A stretch of 64,000 nucleotides of DNA, from assembly GCF_001424485.1 (NCBI RefSeq), contig NZ_LMQC01000003.1:38660-102659 (forward strand). The letters are read 5' to 3'. The notes under the pieces are model-generated. The model saw only the letters and a program-made list of their open reading frames with translations, ran no database searches and had not been told where the DNA came from. Made by a program: the position numbers and the translations under genes. Source of the DNA: Modestobacter sp. Leaf380 (GTDB lineage Bacteria; Actinomycetota; Actinomycetes; Mycobacteriales; Geodermatophilaceae). Below are positions 53,492 to 63,909 of the stretch, piece by piece. Within the stretch, counting starts at the first letter, position 1; each line of letters starts with the position of its first letter.

Positions 53492-53833
53492 TCAGCCGGC
53501 CGCTGCGCCCGCGGACCGGGTGACGGGCTCCTCGGACCCCACCTCGATGGACAGCGACGCCGTGTCGCCCTCCACCTCGGCCACGCTGACCGTGGCGTCG
53601 ACGACGTCGCCGGTGCCCGGGTCGGTCACCTCGCAGCTGGTCTCCGCGCCGACCTCGCCGGCCAGGTCCTCCGGGCAGGTGACGTCGGGGCGGGTGCCGG
53701 TCTGCTCCTCGATGGCGTCGCTGACCTGACCGGCCACGTCGGCGGAGGAGACCGCGGAGCTGCAGCCGCCCAGCAGGAGCACGGCGAGCGGGACGGACGC
53801 GGCGAGGGCAAGACGGGTGGGGACTCGGGACAC
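53492..53833 (-). CDS. DUF4333 lipoprotein, paralogue
   Basis: A 113-residue lipoprotein: MSRVPTRLALAASVPLAVLLLGGCSS signal with lipobox Cys (residues 1-24), then a DUF4333 domain with the Cys pair in DVTCPEDLAGEVGAETSCEV. It aligns with the preceding gene around the CxxDL...C spacing, pointing to an old tandem duplication. GTG 53833 has TGGAG 6 nt upstream and places the signal peptide at the extreme N-terminus. Function is unknown. Confidence 0.82.
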   Translation of the reverse strand: MSRVPTRLALAASVPLAVLLLGGCSSAVSSADVAGQVSDAIEEQTGTRPDVTCPEDLAGEVGAETSCEVTDPGTGDVVDATVSVAEVEGDTASLSIEVGSEEPVTRSAGAAAG

Positions 53834-53942
53834 GGTGGCTCCAGGGTGGGGGTCGACGGCCACGGACGGCGTCGGCTCCCTCCCAACGGCAGGTGCCGGC
53901 CCCACCTGCACCCCACCCGACCCGGACGGGTGGAACCGCTGG

Positions 53943-54941
53943 TCAGGAGGCCGTGAAGCGCCTGTCCAGCTCGGCCCGACCGGCCTCGGTGGGGCGGCCC
54001 CACAGCCGCAGCCGGGCCATCCCGCCGTCCGGGAACACGTCGAGCCGGACGGCGACCACCCCGGCGGCGTCCTCGAGCAGGAACCGGTGTCGGGTGTCGG
54101 GCTGCAGCGGGGTGCGGGCCAGCAGCTCCACCTCGGTCCCGTCGGCGGCGATCCCGGTCAGCGAGGCGGCACCGGGGGCGTTGCCCAGGAAGTACGAGGT
54201 GTCCAGCTCGGCGAGGGTGACGGTTCCCTCGCAGGCCAGCTGGACGTGCACCCAGTCGTTGCCGTCGTCCCGGCGACGGGCGGTCTCCCAGCCCTCGCCC
54301 ATCGAGCGGGCCAGACCACGGCCGACCAGCTGGTGCGGGGTGCCGTAGAACTCGTTGCTCACCGCGGTCACCAGCCCGCCGTTCTCCAGCGCCGCCAGGT
54401 CGAACGGGCCGGCGTCGAGGTACCGGGGGTCCGGGACGACGGTGCCGTGCACCCGCAGGCGGGCCACGCCACCGTCGGGGTGGATGGCCAGCCGGACGTG
54501 GGTGACCCGCCGGTCGGAGTCGACCACGAAGGCGTTGGCGGTGTCCCCGGCCAGGTCGACCGAGGGCAGCAGCGGCTGCCAGTCCGCCTGCTCGAGCTCG
54601 GCGACCGAGGGGTGCCCGTCGACCGCGACGCCCTCCACCGAGGCCCGCGGCGGGTAGTTGCCGGTGAAGAACGCGGTGTCGACGACGACCCCGGCGACGA
54701 TCCCGGGCGCACCGAGCCGGACGACCGCCCAGTCGTGCCCGGCGCTCCGGCGGCGGCGGGTCTCCCAGCCGTCGTACTCCTTGCCCTTGTGGCCGAACTC
54801 GGTGCGCGCGACGGCGGGCCAGGGCAGCACCAGGTTCTCCCGGGCGGCGAAGAACTCGTCGTTGGCCGCCACCACGGCCCCACCCAGCGCACGGCTGGCC
54901 AGGTCGGGGAGCTGGGCCCAGGGGGCACGCGCGTCGGTCAT
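53943..54941 (-). CDS. alc: Allantoicase
   Basis: A 332-residue enzyme made of two allantoicase repeats: NDEFFAARENLVLPWP with EYDGWETRRRR and GHDWAVVRLG, and SNEFYGTPHQLVGRG with GEGWETARRRDDGNDWVHVQL. It hydrolyses allantoate to ureidoglycolate and urea. Urea can be used by the neighbouring urease. ATG 54941 has AGGAGA 7 nt upstream. It lies 240 bp beyond allB on the same strand and is probably in the same operon. Confidence 0.95.
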   Translation of the reverse strand: MTDARAPWAQLPDLASRALGGAVVAANDEFFAARENLVLPWPAVARTEFGHKGKEYDGWETRRRRSAGHDWAVVRLGAPGIVAGVVVDTAFFTGNYPPRASVEGVAVDGHPSVAELEQADWQPLLPSVDLAGDTANAFVVDSDRRVTHVRLAIHPDGGVARLRVHGTVVPDPRYLDAGPFDLAALENGGLVTAVSNEFYGTPHQLVGRGLARSMGEGWETARRRDDGNDWVHVQLACEGTVTLAELDTSYFLGNAPGAASLTGIAADGTEVELLARTPLQPDTRHRFLLEDAAGVVAVRLDVFPDGGMARLRLWGRPTEAGRAELDRRFTAS

Positions 54942-55181
54942 CGGTCTCCTGTCAGGACGGGTGCGTCCACTGTGGCAGAGGGTGGGAGCGGGTGGTCGGT
55001 GCTCGACGGGACAGCGGGAGGCCACCGTGGCGCAGCTCGGAGGGGACCCAGGACGGTCGGGAGCACCTGACGGCGCGGGCCCGCGAGACCGACCGGGCGG
55101 CGCCGACCCCGCGGGAGGAGGTGCAGGACGACCCGCAGGTGCACGGCGAGGCGGCCCGGGAGGAACCGCGGTCGGTGGTCG
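54942..55181. other. 240-bp gap between allB and alc, no gene supported
   Basis: Several frames are open on both strands but none has a start with a ribosome site, a recognisable motif or a clear end. No terminator hairpin was found, so read-through from allB into alc is possible. Confidence 0.5.
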
Positions 55182-56507
55182 TCAGGTGCCCTCCCGGTCG
55201 AGCAGCCGGCCGCGGGGGACGCCGTCCACCTCGGTGCCGCGCAGCCAGGTGCGGCGGACGACACCGGTGAGTTCGCGCCCACGGTAGGGCGTCACCGGGT
55301 TCCTGTGCTCGAGCCGGTCGACGGTGAAGGCCTCGTCGGGGGCGAAGGCGACCAGGTCGGCGTCCTTGCCGACGGCGATCGCGCCCTTGGCCGGCAGGCC
55401 GGCCAGCCGGGCCGGTGCGGCCGACATCAGCTCGACCACCCGGGTGAGCGGGACGCCGCGGGCCCGCGCGCCGGTCCAGACGGCGGGCAGGGCGACCTGC
55501 AGGCCGGCGATGCCGCCCCAGGCCAGGCCGAAGTCCCCGACGTCGAGCCGCTTGAGCTCCGCGGTGCACGGCGAGTGGTCGCTGACGACGAGGTCGATCT
55601 CGCCGTCGGCCAGGGCCTGCCACAGGGCCTCGCGGTGTCCGGCCTGGCGGATCGGCGGGCAGCACTTGTAGGCGGTGTCGCCGTCGGGGACCTCGTCGGC
55701 GGCGAAGGTCAGGTAGTGCGGACAGGTCTCCACGGTCACCCGGACGCCCTCGGCCCGGGCCCGGCGCAGCGCGGGCAGCGCCCCGGCGTCGGCCAGGTGC
55801 ACGACGTGCACCCGCGCACCGGTCTCGGCGGCAGCGGCCAGCAGCAGCCCGATGGCCGTCTCCTCGGCGGCCTCGGGCCGGGAGGCGAGGAACGCGGCGT
55901 AGCTGGCGCCCTCGGGGGCGGGGGCGGCCGCGATCGTGGCCTCGTCCTCGCAGTGCGCGATGAGCAGGCCGTCGACGGCGGCCAGCGCGGTGAGCGCCGA
56001 CCGGAGCCCGGCAGGGTCCAGCGGCGGGAACTCCGGCACCCCGCTGTCGAGCAGGAAGCACTTGAACCCGACGACCCCGGCCGCCAGCATCGGGACGAAC
56101 TCGGCGGTGTTCCCGGGCACCGCCCCGCCCCAGAAGGCGACGTCCACGCTGATCTGCCCGCGGGCCACCGCCCGCTTGACCTCCAGCCCGGTCAGCGTGG
56201 TGGTCGGCGGGATCGAGTTCAAGGGCATGTCCACGACGGTGGTCACGCCACCGGCAGCGGCGGCCCGGGTGGCGGAGGCGAAGCCCTCCCACTCGGTGCG
56301 GCCCGGCTCGTTGACGTGCACGTGGCTGTCGACGAGACCGGGCAGCAGCACCTCGTCGTGGTCGAGCGTGACGGACCCGTCCGGACCGGCGTCGTCGAAG
56401 TCGGTGACCGCGGTGATCCGCCCGTCGGCGACGTGCACCGCGGCCGGGCGCTCACCGTCGGGCGTCACCACGCGGCGGGCGCGGACCACCAGCGGTGTCC
56501 CGGTCAT
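55182..56507 (-). CDS. allB: Allantoinase
   Basis: A 441-residue cyclic amidohydrolase. Metal motif [14 protein letters not shown], bridging carbamylated Lys in [16 protein letters not shown], then [14 protein letters not shown] and the catalytic Asp in VVSDHSPC. The motif DHSPCT is the allantoinase form and differs from dihydropyrimidinase. It opens allantoin to allantoate for the downstream allantoicase. ATG 56507 overlaps the ureD stop by 4 nt (ATGA), which ties allantoin use to the urease operon. Confidence 0.95.
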   Translation of the reverse strand: MTGTPLVVRARRVVTPDGERPAAVHVADGRITAVTDFDDAGPDGSVTLDHDEVLLPGLVDSHVHVNEPGRTEWEGFASATRAAAAGGVTTVVDMPLNSIPPTTTLTGLEVKRAVARGQISVDVAFWGGAVPGNTAEFVPMLAAGVVGFKCFLLDSGVPEFPPLDPAGLRSALTALAAVDGLLIAHCEDEATIAAAPAPEGASYAAFLASRPEAAEETAIGLLLAAAAETGARVHVVHLADAGALPALRRARAEGVRVTVETCPHYLTFAADEVPDGDTAYKCCPPIRQAGHREALWQALADGEIDLVVSDHSPCTAELKRLDVGDFGLAWGGIAGLQVALPAVWTGARARGVPLTRVVELMSAAPARLAGLPAKGAIAVGKDADLVAFAPDEAFTVDRLEHRNPVTPYRGRELTGVVRRTWLRGTEVDGVPRGRLLDREGT

Positions 56508-57226
56508 CGGGCGTCCTCCAGGAGTGCGGGGTCGTGGGTCACCCGGTCCAGTGCGGCGAGCCGGGTGAGTGTGGGGATCAGCCGGTCGCCCCAGGCGGTG
56601 GCGACCCACCCGTCGACCAGCGGCAGCCGGACGGCGTCGTCACCGACCTCGCGGGTCCCGGCGGCACCCAGGTGGACGGTGCTGGCGTAGGCGCGGGGAG
56701 CGACCGGCGGCAGCCAGGCCGGAGCCCCGGGCCCCAGGCCCACCGTGGTGTGCAGCACGGGCAGCCCCGCGCGCTCGACCCGGGTGGTCCCGGTCCAGCG
56801 GCCGGGCTCCTCGCCGGTCCGGCCGAGCTGGACCTGCTCGGTGGCGGTCAGCCGGGCACCGTCGGCCAGGACGGCGTGCAGCAGCGCCCGGTGCTGCGCC
56901 CCCGCGGTGACGACGGTCGGTTCGGGCTGCAGGTCCAGCTCGCCGGCGACCTCGGCGAGCACCCGCTGGACCGAGGCCGGCGACTCGCCGCGGGCAGGGA
57001 GGACGACGGCTGCGGCCACCGTGCGCACCGACAGCCGGGCACCCTCCTCGACCACGAGCCGGATCTCGGCGTCGTCGCCACCGAGCGGCCCGAAGGCGGT
57101 GGCCACGAGGTGGACGGTGGTCGGCCCGGTGCGCCGGACGGCGAGCTGCCCGCTGGCCCGGACGACGGGGAGCACGGTGCGCCCGCCCGGCCCGGGTCGG
57201 GCGACCACCTCGACCAGCGTCCTCAC
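56504..57226 (-). CDS. ureD: Urease accessory protein UreD (UreH)
   Basis: A 240-residue UreD-family scaffold that helps load nickel together with UreF and UreG. Visible segments are [52 protein letters not shown] core and the [20 protein letters not shown] region typical of actinobacterial UreD. GTG 57226 lies 10 nt after ureG. It overlaps allB by 4 nt. Confidence 0.9.
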   Translation of the reverse strand: MRTLVEVVARPGPGGRTVLPVVRASGQLAVRRTGPTTVHLVATAFGPLGGDDAEIRLVVEEGARLSVRTVAAAVVLPARGESPASVQRVLAEVAGELDLQPEPTVVTAGAQHRALLHAVLADGARLTATEQVQLGRTGEEPGRWTGTTRVERAGLPVLHTTVGLGPGAPAWLPPVAPRAYASTVHLGAAGTREVGDDAVRLPLVDGWVATAWGDRLIPTLTRLAALDRVTHDPALLEDAR

Positions 57227-57236
57227 CGGCTGCGGC

Positions 57237-57914
57237 TCACGCGTGCGCGACGGCGCGGGCGCGGACCTGCTCGCGGACCCACTCGGCGACCTGGGTGGCC
57301 GCCGGGTCCTCGCGCAGCGAGATGAGGAACGTGGGCTTGCCGCCCCGGACGGCGTCGGAGTCCCGGCGCATGACGCCCAGGTCGGCCCCCACCATCGGGG
57401 CCAGGTCGGTCTTGTTGACCACGAGCAGGTCGGCGCTGGTGACCCCGGGCCCGCCCTTGCGCGGCACCTTGTCCCCTCCGGCGACGTCGACCACGAACAC
57501 CTGGACGTCGACCAGGCCGTAGCTGAACGACGCGGTCAGGTTGTCCCCGCCGGACTCGACGAGCACCAGCTCCAGGCCGGGGTGCCGGGACTCCAGCAGC
57601 TCCACGGCGTCCAGGTTGGCGGTGATGTCGTCCCGGATCGCGGTGTGCGGGCAGCAGCCGGTCTGCACCGCCTCGATCCGGTCGTCGGGCAGCACGGCGT
57701 TGCGGCGCAGGAAGTCCGCGTCCTCGGTCGTGTAGATGTCGTTGGTGACGACGGCCAGGTCGTACTCGGCGCCCAGCGTGCGGCACAGCGCAGCGGCCAG
57801 GGCCGTCTTCCCCGAGCCGACGGGACCGCCGAGGCCCACCCGCAGGGGCCCGCCGTGGCGGTGCCCCGGCTCGTAGGGGTCCACGTAGTCGTCGAGGTTG
57901 TGGTCAGGCGGCAC
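57237..57914 (-). CDS. ureG: Urease accessory GTPase UreG
   Basis: A 225-residue SIMIBI-class GTPase. P-loop [13 protein letters not shown], metal motif TGCCPHTA (Cys-Pro-His), switch [11 protein letters not shown] and guanine motif VVNKTDLAP are all present. It drives nickel insertion into urease by GTP hydrolysis. A His- and Asp-containing N-terminus ([19 protein letters not shown]) may bind nickel, which could matter because no ureE gene is present. GTG 57914 has GGGAGA upstream. Confidence 0.95.
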   Translation of the reverse strand: MPPDHNLDDYVDPYEPGHRHGGPLRVGLGGPVGSGKTALAAALCRTLGAEYDLAVVTNDIYTTEDADFLRRNAVLPDDRIEAVQTGCCPHTAIRDDITANLDAVELLESRHPGLELVLVESGGDNLTASFSYGLVDVQVFVVDVAGGDKVPRKGGPGVTSADLLVVNKTDLAPMVGADLGVMRRDSDAVRGGKPTFLISLREDPAATQVAEWVREQVRARAVAHA

Positions 57915-57941
57915 GGTCTCTCCCTGTCGGTCGTGCGGTGA

Positions 57942-57973
57942 TCCTGTGGTCCTGCGGTCCTGCGGTCCTGCGG
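57942..57973. repeat. Four 8-bp tandem repeats between ureF and ureG
   Basis: TCCTGTGG followed by three exact copies of TCCTGCGG, in the 94-bp gap upstream of ureG. A short slip-prone tract that varies the distance between the two genes. Confidence 0.85.
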
Positions 57974-58008
57974 TCCATGGTGCGGTCGAGTTTCGGGGTG
58001 GCCCCCGG

Positions 58009-58776
58009 TCAGGAGGCGAAGTACCGGTCCCCCCGGGCTGTGTGCACCTCGGCGAGCAGGTCCATCAGAGGATCGGTGTCGGCCGGCAGCCAGGTCCCGA
58101 CCGCCGCACCGGCGGGGGCCCAGGACACCGCCCCCGTCACCTCGGTCCGGTGGTCGCCAGAGACGGTGGCGGTGGCGCCGCCCTGACCGGTGCGGGCGAG
58201 CGCATCGGCGGCGACGGCGTCGACGTCCGGCCCGAGTCGGGCGGTCACCGTGGCCACGGTGATCGGGTCCATGGCCAGCAGCCGTTGCGCCGCCGTGGCC
58301 GGCCCGGTGATCGCCAGGTAGGCGGCCGCCGCCGCGGCGTCCCGTGCGGTCAGGTCCCCGGCCGCGGCGGCGACCCCGAGGGCCACCGGGTGGTGTGGGT
58401 GCCCCGGCAGCGCGTCCCAGACCGGGTGCGGCCAGGCACGACGACCGACCCGGACCAGCCCACGTCCCTGCTGCCGGGCGGCCGCCCGCAGTGCCGGCGA
58501 CGGGGTCCGCGCGTCGGCCTCCGCGTCGAGCGCGACCAGCACGCGAGCCAGGCCACCATCCGGCACCGCCTCTGCCTCCGTGACCGCCCGGCAGGCAGCT
58601 GCGGCCAGTCCACCGGCGACCGCCCCGGACGTCTCGAGCCGCCGACGCAGGAACCCCTCCAGCGAACGCGGGTCGCCGACGATCCCGGCCGCGATGGCCT
58701 GCTCCACCCCGCCGGAGTGGGTGTGCCCACCGGCAGGCAGCCGGGAGTCCGCCAGCGCCAGCAGCGCCGCCGTCAC
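58009..58776 (-). CDS. ureF: Urease accessory protein UreF
   Basis: A 255-residue helical protein. [24 protein letters not shown] is the conserved UreF start, with [12 protein letters not shown] and [21 protein letters not shown] later. It bridges UreD and UreG in the maturation complex and gates GTPase activity. GTG 58776 was selected because the family similarity starts directly after it, with GGAG 9 nt upstream. It lies 34 nt after ureC. Confidence 0.92.
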   Translation of the reverse strand: MTAALLALADSRLPAGGHTHSGGVEQAIAAGIVGDPRSLEGFLRRRLETSGAVAGGLAAAACRAVTEAEAVPDGGLARVLVALDAEADARTPSPALRAAARQQGRGLVRVGRRAWPHPVWDALPGHPHHPVALGVAAAAGDLTARDAAAAAAYLAITGPATAAQRLLAMDPITVATVTARLGPDVDAVAADALARTGQGGATATVSGDHRTEVTGAVSWAPAGAAVGTWLPADTDPLMDLLAEVHTARGDRYFAS

Positions 58777-58810
58777 CTGCCGTCTCCGGGAGTCAGGGTC
58801 CTCGCCACGG

Positions 58811-60531
<1,721 letters not shown>

Positions 60532-60532
<1 letters not shown>

Positions 60533-60963
60533 CAGCCCAGACCCCCTTCTGCGGTCAGGCCCGGGACGACGCGCGCGCCGGCCAGGGGGACGAGGGTGAC
60601 GGTCTTCTCGATGCCGGGCTCGAAGCGCACCGCCGTACCTGCAGCGATGTCCAGCCGGTGACCGTGCGCCGCGACCCGGTCGAACACCAGGGCGGCGTTG
60701 GTCTGCGCGAAGTGGAAGTGCGACCCGACCTGGACCGGCCGGTCCCCGCTGTTGTGCACCTCGAGCTCGACCCGCGGCACCCCGGGCAGCGTCTCGATCC
60801 AGCCCTCGGCCGGGATCACCTCCCCGGGCACCACGCCGTGCAACTCCCCGCCCACGGGCTGCGCCGGACGGTCCCGCTCGCTGGCGCTCACGGGCTGCGC
60901 CGGACGGTCCTGCTCGCTGGCGCTCACGGGCTGCGCCGGACGGCCCCGCTCGCTGGCGCTCAC
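60532..60963 (-). CDS. ureB: Urease beta subunit UreB with repeat-built N-terminal extension
   Basis: A 143-residue subunit; the usual length is about 100. The normal domain starts near residue 44 ([18 protein letters not shown]) and includes [18 protein letters not shown] and [14 protein letters not shown]. Before it come three 12-residue repeats ([36 protein letters not shown]) encoded by a 36-bp DNA repeat. GTG 60963 forms GTGA with the ureA stop, and each repeat starts with the same GTGAGC, so initiation at copy 2, copy 3 or the GTG before PGE is possible. The extension is probably flexible. Confidence 0.93.
60855..60962 (-). repeat. ureB: 36-bp minisatellite, three copies, at the ureA/ureB junction
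   Basis: Three 36-bp units (60855-60890, 60891-60926, 60927-60962) differ at only a few bases. The unit is a multiple of three, so copy number changes keep ureB in frame. The rightmost copy includes the ureA stop and ureB start, meaning the unit arose by duplicating the overlap itself. Confidence 0.95.
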
Positions 60964-61262
60964 GGGATCGGGTGGTGGACGGTCACCAGCTTGGTCCCGT
61001 CCGGGAAGGTCGCCTCCACCTGCACCTCCTCCAGGAGCTCCGGGACACCGTCCATGACGTCCTCCCGGGCGAGGACCGTGCGGCCGCTCTGCATCAACTC
61101 CGTGACCCGGACCCCGTCCCGGGCCCCCTCCAGCACGTGGTCGGTGACCAGCGCCGTGGCCTCCGGGAGGTTGAGCTTGAGTCCGCGGGCCTGCCGGCGA
61201 CGCGCCAGCTCGGCGGCGTAGCTGAGCAGCAGCCGCTCCTGCTCGTGCGGGGACAGGTGCAC
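60960..61262 (-). CDS. ureA: Urease gamma subunit UreA
   Basis: A 100-residue subunit of normal length: [75 protein letters not shown]. It packs with UreB and UreC in the (ABC)3 urease. GTG 61262 is the first gene of the ureABCFGD-allB-alc unit. The 160-bp gap to the divergent GntR gene should carry both promoters. Confidence 0.97.
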   Translation of the reverse strand: MHLSPHEQERLLLSYAAELARRRQARGLKLNLPEATALVTDHVLEGARDGVRVTELMQSGRTVLAREDVMDGVPELLEEVQVEATFPDGTKLVTVHHPIP

Positions 61263-61349
61263 GGGGTCGACCTCCGTCGTCTCGGGATCCGCACGCTAAC
61301 CCCGGGGTGTGACAGTCCTGTTGCGTCGGCCCTTGCGCTGAGTGGCGTA

Positions 61350-61380
61350 CCACTTCTATGGTTCATTACATGAGTAGTGG
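61350..61380 (+). promoter_or_regulatory. Inverted repeat and promoter region of the GntR-ABC operon
   Basis: CCACTTCT (61350-61357) and AGTAGTGG (61373-61380) match as an inverted repeat at seven of eight positions, as expected for a YtrA-type autoregulator. TATGGT (61358-61363) inside it could be a -10 paired with TTGCGC at 61333-61338 (19-bp spacing). The stretch is notably AT-rich for this DNA. Confidence 0.5.
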
Positions 61381-61422
61381 ACCAACGAGCCGTCGCGCTC
61401 ACCCTCGTCACGCCCGGTCGGC

Positions 61423-61785
61423 GTGAACGAGGACGGCGGCCCGATCTTCCGGCAGATCGCGGCACAGGTGGAGAACGCGATCGTCGACGGCTCCCTCCCG
61501 GAGGAGAGCCAGGCGCCCTCGACCAACGAGCTCGCCGCCTTCCACCGCATCAACCCCGCCACCGCGGCCAAGGGCCTGAACCGGCTCGTCGACGACGGGG
61601 TCCTCCACAAGAGACGAGGAGTCGGGATGTTCGTCGCCACCGGTGCCCGCGACCAGCTGCTCAAGCGGCGTCGCAGCGAGTTCGCGGACCAGTACCTGGA
61701 GCCCCTGCTGACCGAGGCCGCCAAGCTCGGCATCTCGGGCGCCGAGATCTCCACGATGATCGCGGAACGGAGGGGCGCCCGATGA
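61423..61785 (+). CDS. GntR-family regulator, YtrA subfamily
   Basis: A 120-residue protein: PIFRQIAAQVENAIVDGSLPEESQAPSTNELAAFHRINPATAAKGLNRLVDDGVLHKRRGVGMFV is the GntR winged helix, followed by the short helical YtrA tail (RSEFADQYLEPLLTEAAKLGIS). YtrA proteins usually repress an adjacent ABC transporter. GTG 61423. The stop overlaps the ATPase start by 4 nt. Confidence 0.93.
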   Translation: MNEDGGPIFRQIAAQVENAIVDGSLPEESQAPSTNELAAFHRINPATAAKGLNRLVDDGVLHKRRGVGMFVATGARDQLLKRRRSEFADQYLEPLLTEAAKLGISGAEISTMIAERRGAR

Positions 61786-62693
61786 CCGCCGCCGCCACGC
61801 TGGACGACGTGACCATGCGCTTCCGTGGCCACACCGCTCTGGACGGCATCACCACCGAGCTGCGGCAGGACTGCATCACCGGCCTGCTCGGGCGCAACGG
61901 GGCAGGCAAGACGACCCTGATGCAACTGCTCACCGGCCACCGGGTGCCGACGTCGGGGAGGGTGCGCGTCTTCGGCGTCGACCCCTACGAGGCGGACTCG
62001 GTCCTGCAGCGCGTCTGCTTCGTCAAGGAGAGTCAGCGGTACCCGGACCACTTCCGGGTCTGCGACGTCCTGACCGCCGCCCGGATGCTGTACCCGGACT
62101 GGGACGACGACCTCGCCACACAGCTGGTGGGGGAGTTCGACCTCCCCCGCCGCCGTGCGGTCAAGAAGCTGTCCCGCGGGATGACGTCGATGGTCGGCAT
62201 CGTCGTCGGCCTGGCCTCGCGCGCACCCATCACGTTCTTCGACGAGCCCTACCTGGGCCTGGACGCGGTGGCCCGGCAGCAGTTCTACGACCGGCTCATC
62301 GCCGACTGGTCGGAACAGCCACGCACGATCGTGCTGAGCACGCACCTCATCGAGGAGATCGGCGACCTCCTGGAGCACGTCCTCCTCGTGGACCGCGGAC
62401 GCGTGCTGCTGGACGAGGACGCCGAGTCCCTGCGCGACCGAGCGCTCACCGTGTCCGGTCAGATCCCCGCGGTCGCCGCGTTCACCGCAGGCCGGCGAGT
62501 CCTCCACTCGGACGCACTGGGCTCCTTCACCCGGGCGGTGGTCGAGGTCCACTCGGCCACCGACCGCGACGAGGCTTCTCGGCACGGGTTGACGCCGGAA
62601 CCGACATCGCTCCAGCAGCTCGTCGTCGCGCTGAGTCGTGCGACAGCGCCAACCACGACCGCACCCGACGACCTCGAGGGAGTGTCGCGATGA
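61782..62693 (+). CDS. ABC transporter ATP-binding protein (YtrB-like)
   Basis: A 303-residue ATPase: Walker A GLLGRNGAGKTTLM, Q-loop CFVKESQRYPDHF, Walker B ITFFDEPYLGLD and switch STHL. The signature is KKLSRGMTSMVGIVVGLA, a degenerate LSGGQ common in this exporter group. The 100-residue C-terminal extension (RALTVSGQIPAV) is typical of the YtrB/CcmA-like branch. ATG 61782 overlaps the GntR stop; it overlaps the permease gene by 4 nt. Confidence 0.93.
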   Translation: MTAAATLDDVTMRFRGHTALDGITTELRQDCITGLLGRNGAGKTTLMQLLTGHRVPTSGRVRVFGVDPYEADSVLQRVCFVKESQRYPDHFRVCDVLTAARMLYPDWDDDLATQLVGEFDLPRRRAVKKLSRGMTSMVGIVVGLASRAPITFFDEPYLGLDAVARQQFYDRLIADWSEQPRTIVLSTHLIEEIGDLLEHVLLVDRGRVLLDEDAESLRDRALTVSGQIPAVAAFTAGRRVLHSDALGSFTRAVVEVHSATDRDEASRHGLTPEPTSLQQLVVALSRATAPTTTAPDDLEGVSR

Positions 62694-63385
62694 GCCGCGT
62701 CGTCGCCGCAGCACGCCTGCACGCCATCCACGCCCCGGTGGCCCTCGGCGTCCCCTGGCTGGTGGTGGGCTCCAGCTTCGCCATCAACCTGGCCATCTGG
62801 GCCGCGATGTCCCCCGAGGCCCGCGCCGCCGGTGGCACCGGTGGCCTCGTGTCCCTCTACATCACCGTCGGCATCGTGTTCCTGCAGTCGGTGACGCAGC
62901 TGTTCCCGCTGGCCATGGGCCTGAGCCTGACCAGGAGGACGTTCTACCTCGGCACCCTACTCACCGCCGGGCTGCAGTCCCTGGTCTTCGGGGTCGTCCT
63001 CACCGTCTTCACCCTCGTGGAGAACGCGACCGGCGGATGGGGCGTGGGACTGTCCTTCTGGGCCCCCGGTCGGCTCGACGTCGACAACCCCGCCCTGCAA
63101 GTGGTGGTCTTCGCCGTTCCGATGATCCTGGCGTCAGTGGTGGGCACGGGCCTCGGTGTGGTGGTGAAGCGGTGGGGCCAGACCGGCATGTGGGTCCTGG
63201 GCATCACGAGTCTGTTGCTGAGCGGCCTGGCCGGGGTCCTGGTCACGTACAGCGGGTCGTGGAGAGCGGTCGGTGCCTTCTTCCTCGACGCACCACTGGC
63301 CGTCCTCGTCCTGGTGGTACCTGGCCTCGCCGCTGTCGCACTCGCCGGCCTGGGCTTCGCCGGCCTGCGCCGGGCCGTCCCCTGA
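62690..63385 (+). CDS. ABC transporter permease (membrane subunit)
   Basis: A 231-residue protein with six hydrophobic helices (for example VPWLVVGSSFAINLAIWAAM, LYITVGIVFLQSVTQLFPLAMGL, VFAVPMILASVVGTGLGVVV, AVLVLVVPGLAAVALAGLGFAGL). No sequence signature beyond an ABC-2-like membrane partner. It overlaps the ATPase gene (ATGA) and with it forms an exporter of unknown substrate under the YtrA-type regulator. A strong terminator follows. Confidence 0.88.
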   Translation: MSRVVAAARLHAIHAPVALGVPWLVVGSSFAINLAIWAAMSPEARAAGGTGGLVSLYITVGIVFLQSVTQLFPLAMGLSLTRRTFYLGTLLTAGLQSLVFGVVLTVFTLVENATGGWGVGLSFWAPGRLDVDNPALQVVVFAVPMILASVVGTGLGVVVKRWGQTGMWVLGITSLLLSGLAGVLVTYSGSWRAVGAFFLDAPLAVLVLVVPGLAAVALAGLGFAGLRRAVP

Positions 63386-63404
63386 TACGTCACTGGAGCA
63401 ATCT

Positions 63405-63441
63405 GAGGGCCGACCCGCACACCCTGCGCGGGTCGGCCCTC
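63405..63441 (+). terminator. Terminator of the GntR-ABC operon
   Basis: GAGGGCCGACCCGC (63405-63418) pairs exactly with GCGGGTCGGCCCTC (63428-63441) around 9 nt, 19 nt after the permease stop. Confidence 0.8.
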
Positions 63442-63863
63442 GACGCATGGACCCGTTCATCACGAGTACGGCGGCCACCACGCCCGGCGACGAGCAGGGC
63501 AACCACGAGAACCTGAGCACTGCTGCGCTGCCGGTTCAGTCCTCCGCGAGGGGCCGCCAAGCGCCGACCGATGCCGCCGTCGGCCCGTCGACGACTCGGC
63601 CGGGACGGGGTGCGAGCCGGGGTGCAACGACATCGGCCGTGAGCCGGAAGTGGCACGTCGCCCTGCGGCGAGCCAGACCAGCCTGAGGAGACGTTGGTGG
63701 AGCACCTCAGCCCTCGTCGTTCTGGATCCCGGACTCGACCGCCGAGGTGGTGACACCAGCACCTGCACCGCCGGCCGTGTCGACTGAGCCACTGAGAGGC
63801 AACCGCCGTGACGCGTCACCTCTGGTGACCTCAGAGCCCGCCACCCGGAATGGTCTGGGAATG
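63442..63863. other. Gene-free 420-bp stretch before the rRNA operon end
   Basis: No reading frame here has a credible start, motif or codon pattern; the longest (minus strand, 63460-63819) is Arg/Ser/Pro-rich and unlike a real protein. No tRNA fold was recognised. It seems to be spacer between two terminators. Confidence 0.6.
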
Positions 63864-63902
63864 CCGAAACGGGGCCACGACTGTGTCGTGACCCCGTTTC
63901 GG
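63864..63902 (-). terminator. Terminator of the rRNA operon
   Basis: CCGAAACGGGG and CCCCGTTTCGG form the base of a stem continued by CACGAC/GTCGTG. The single mismatch on the plus strand becomes a G-U pair in the minus-strand RNA, which supports use by the rRNA operon. It starts a few bases after the 5S 3' end. Confidence 0.85.
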
Positions 63903-63909
63903 GAATGAT

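Noticed and set aside
54992..55270. Plus-strand 92-codon frame between alc and allB
   Set aside because: It runs antisense into allB and has no supported start; only a short charged stretch looks protein-like.
63460..63819. Minus-strand 119-codon frame upstream of the permease terminator
   Set aside because: No motif, no ribosome site and Arg/Ser-rich composition; it lies between two terminators.
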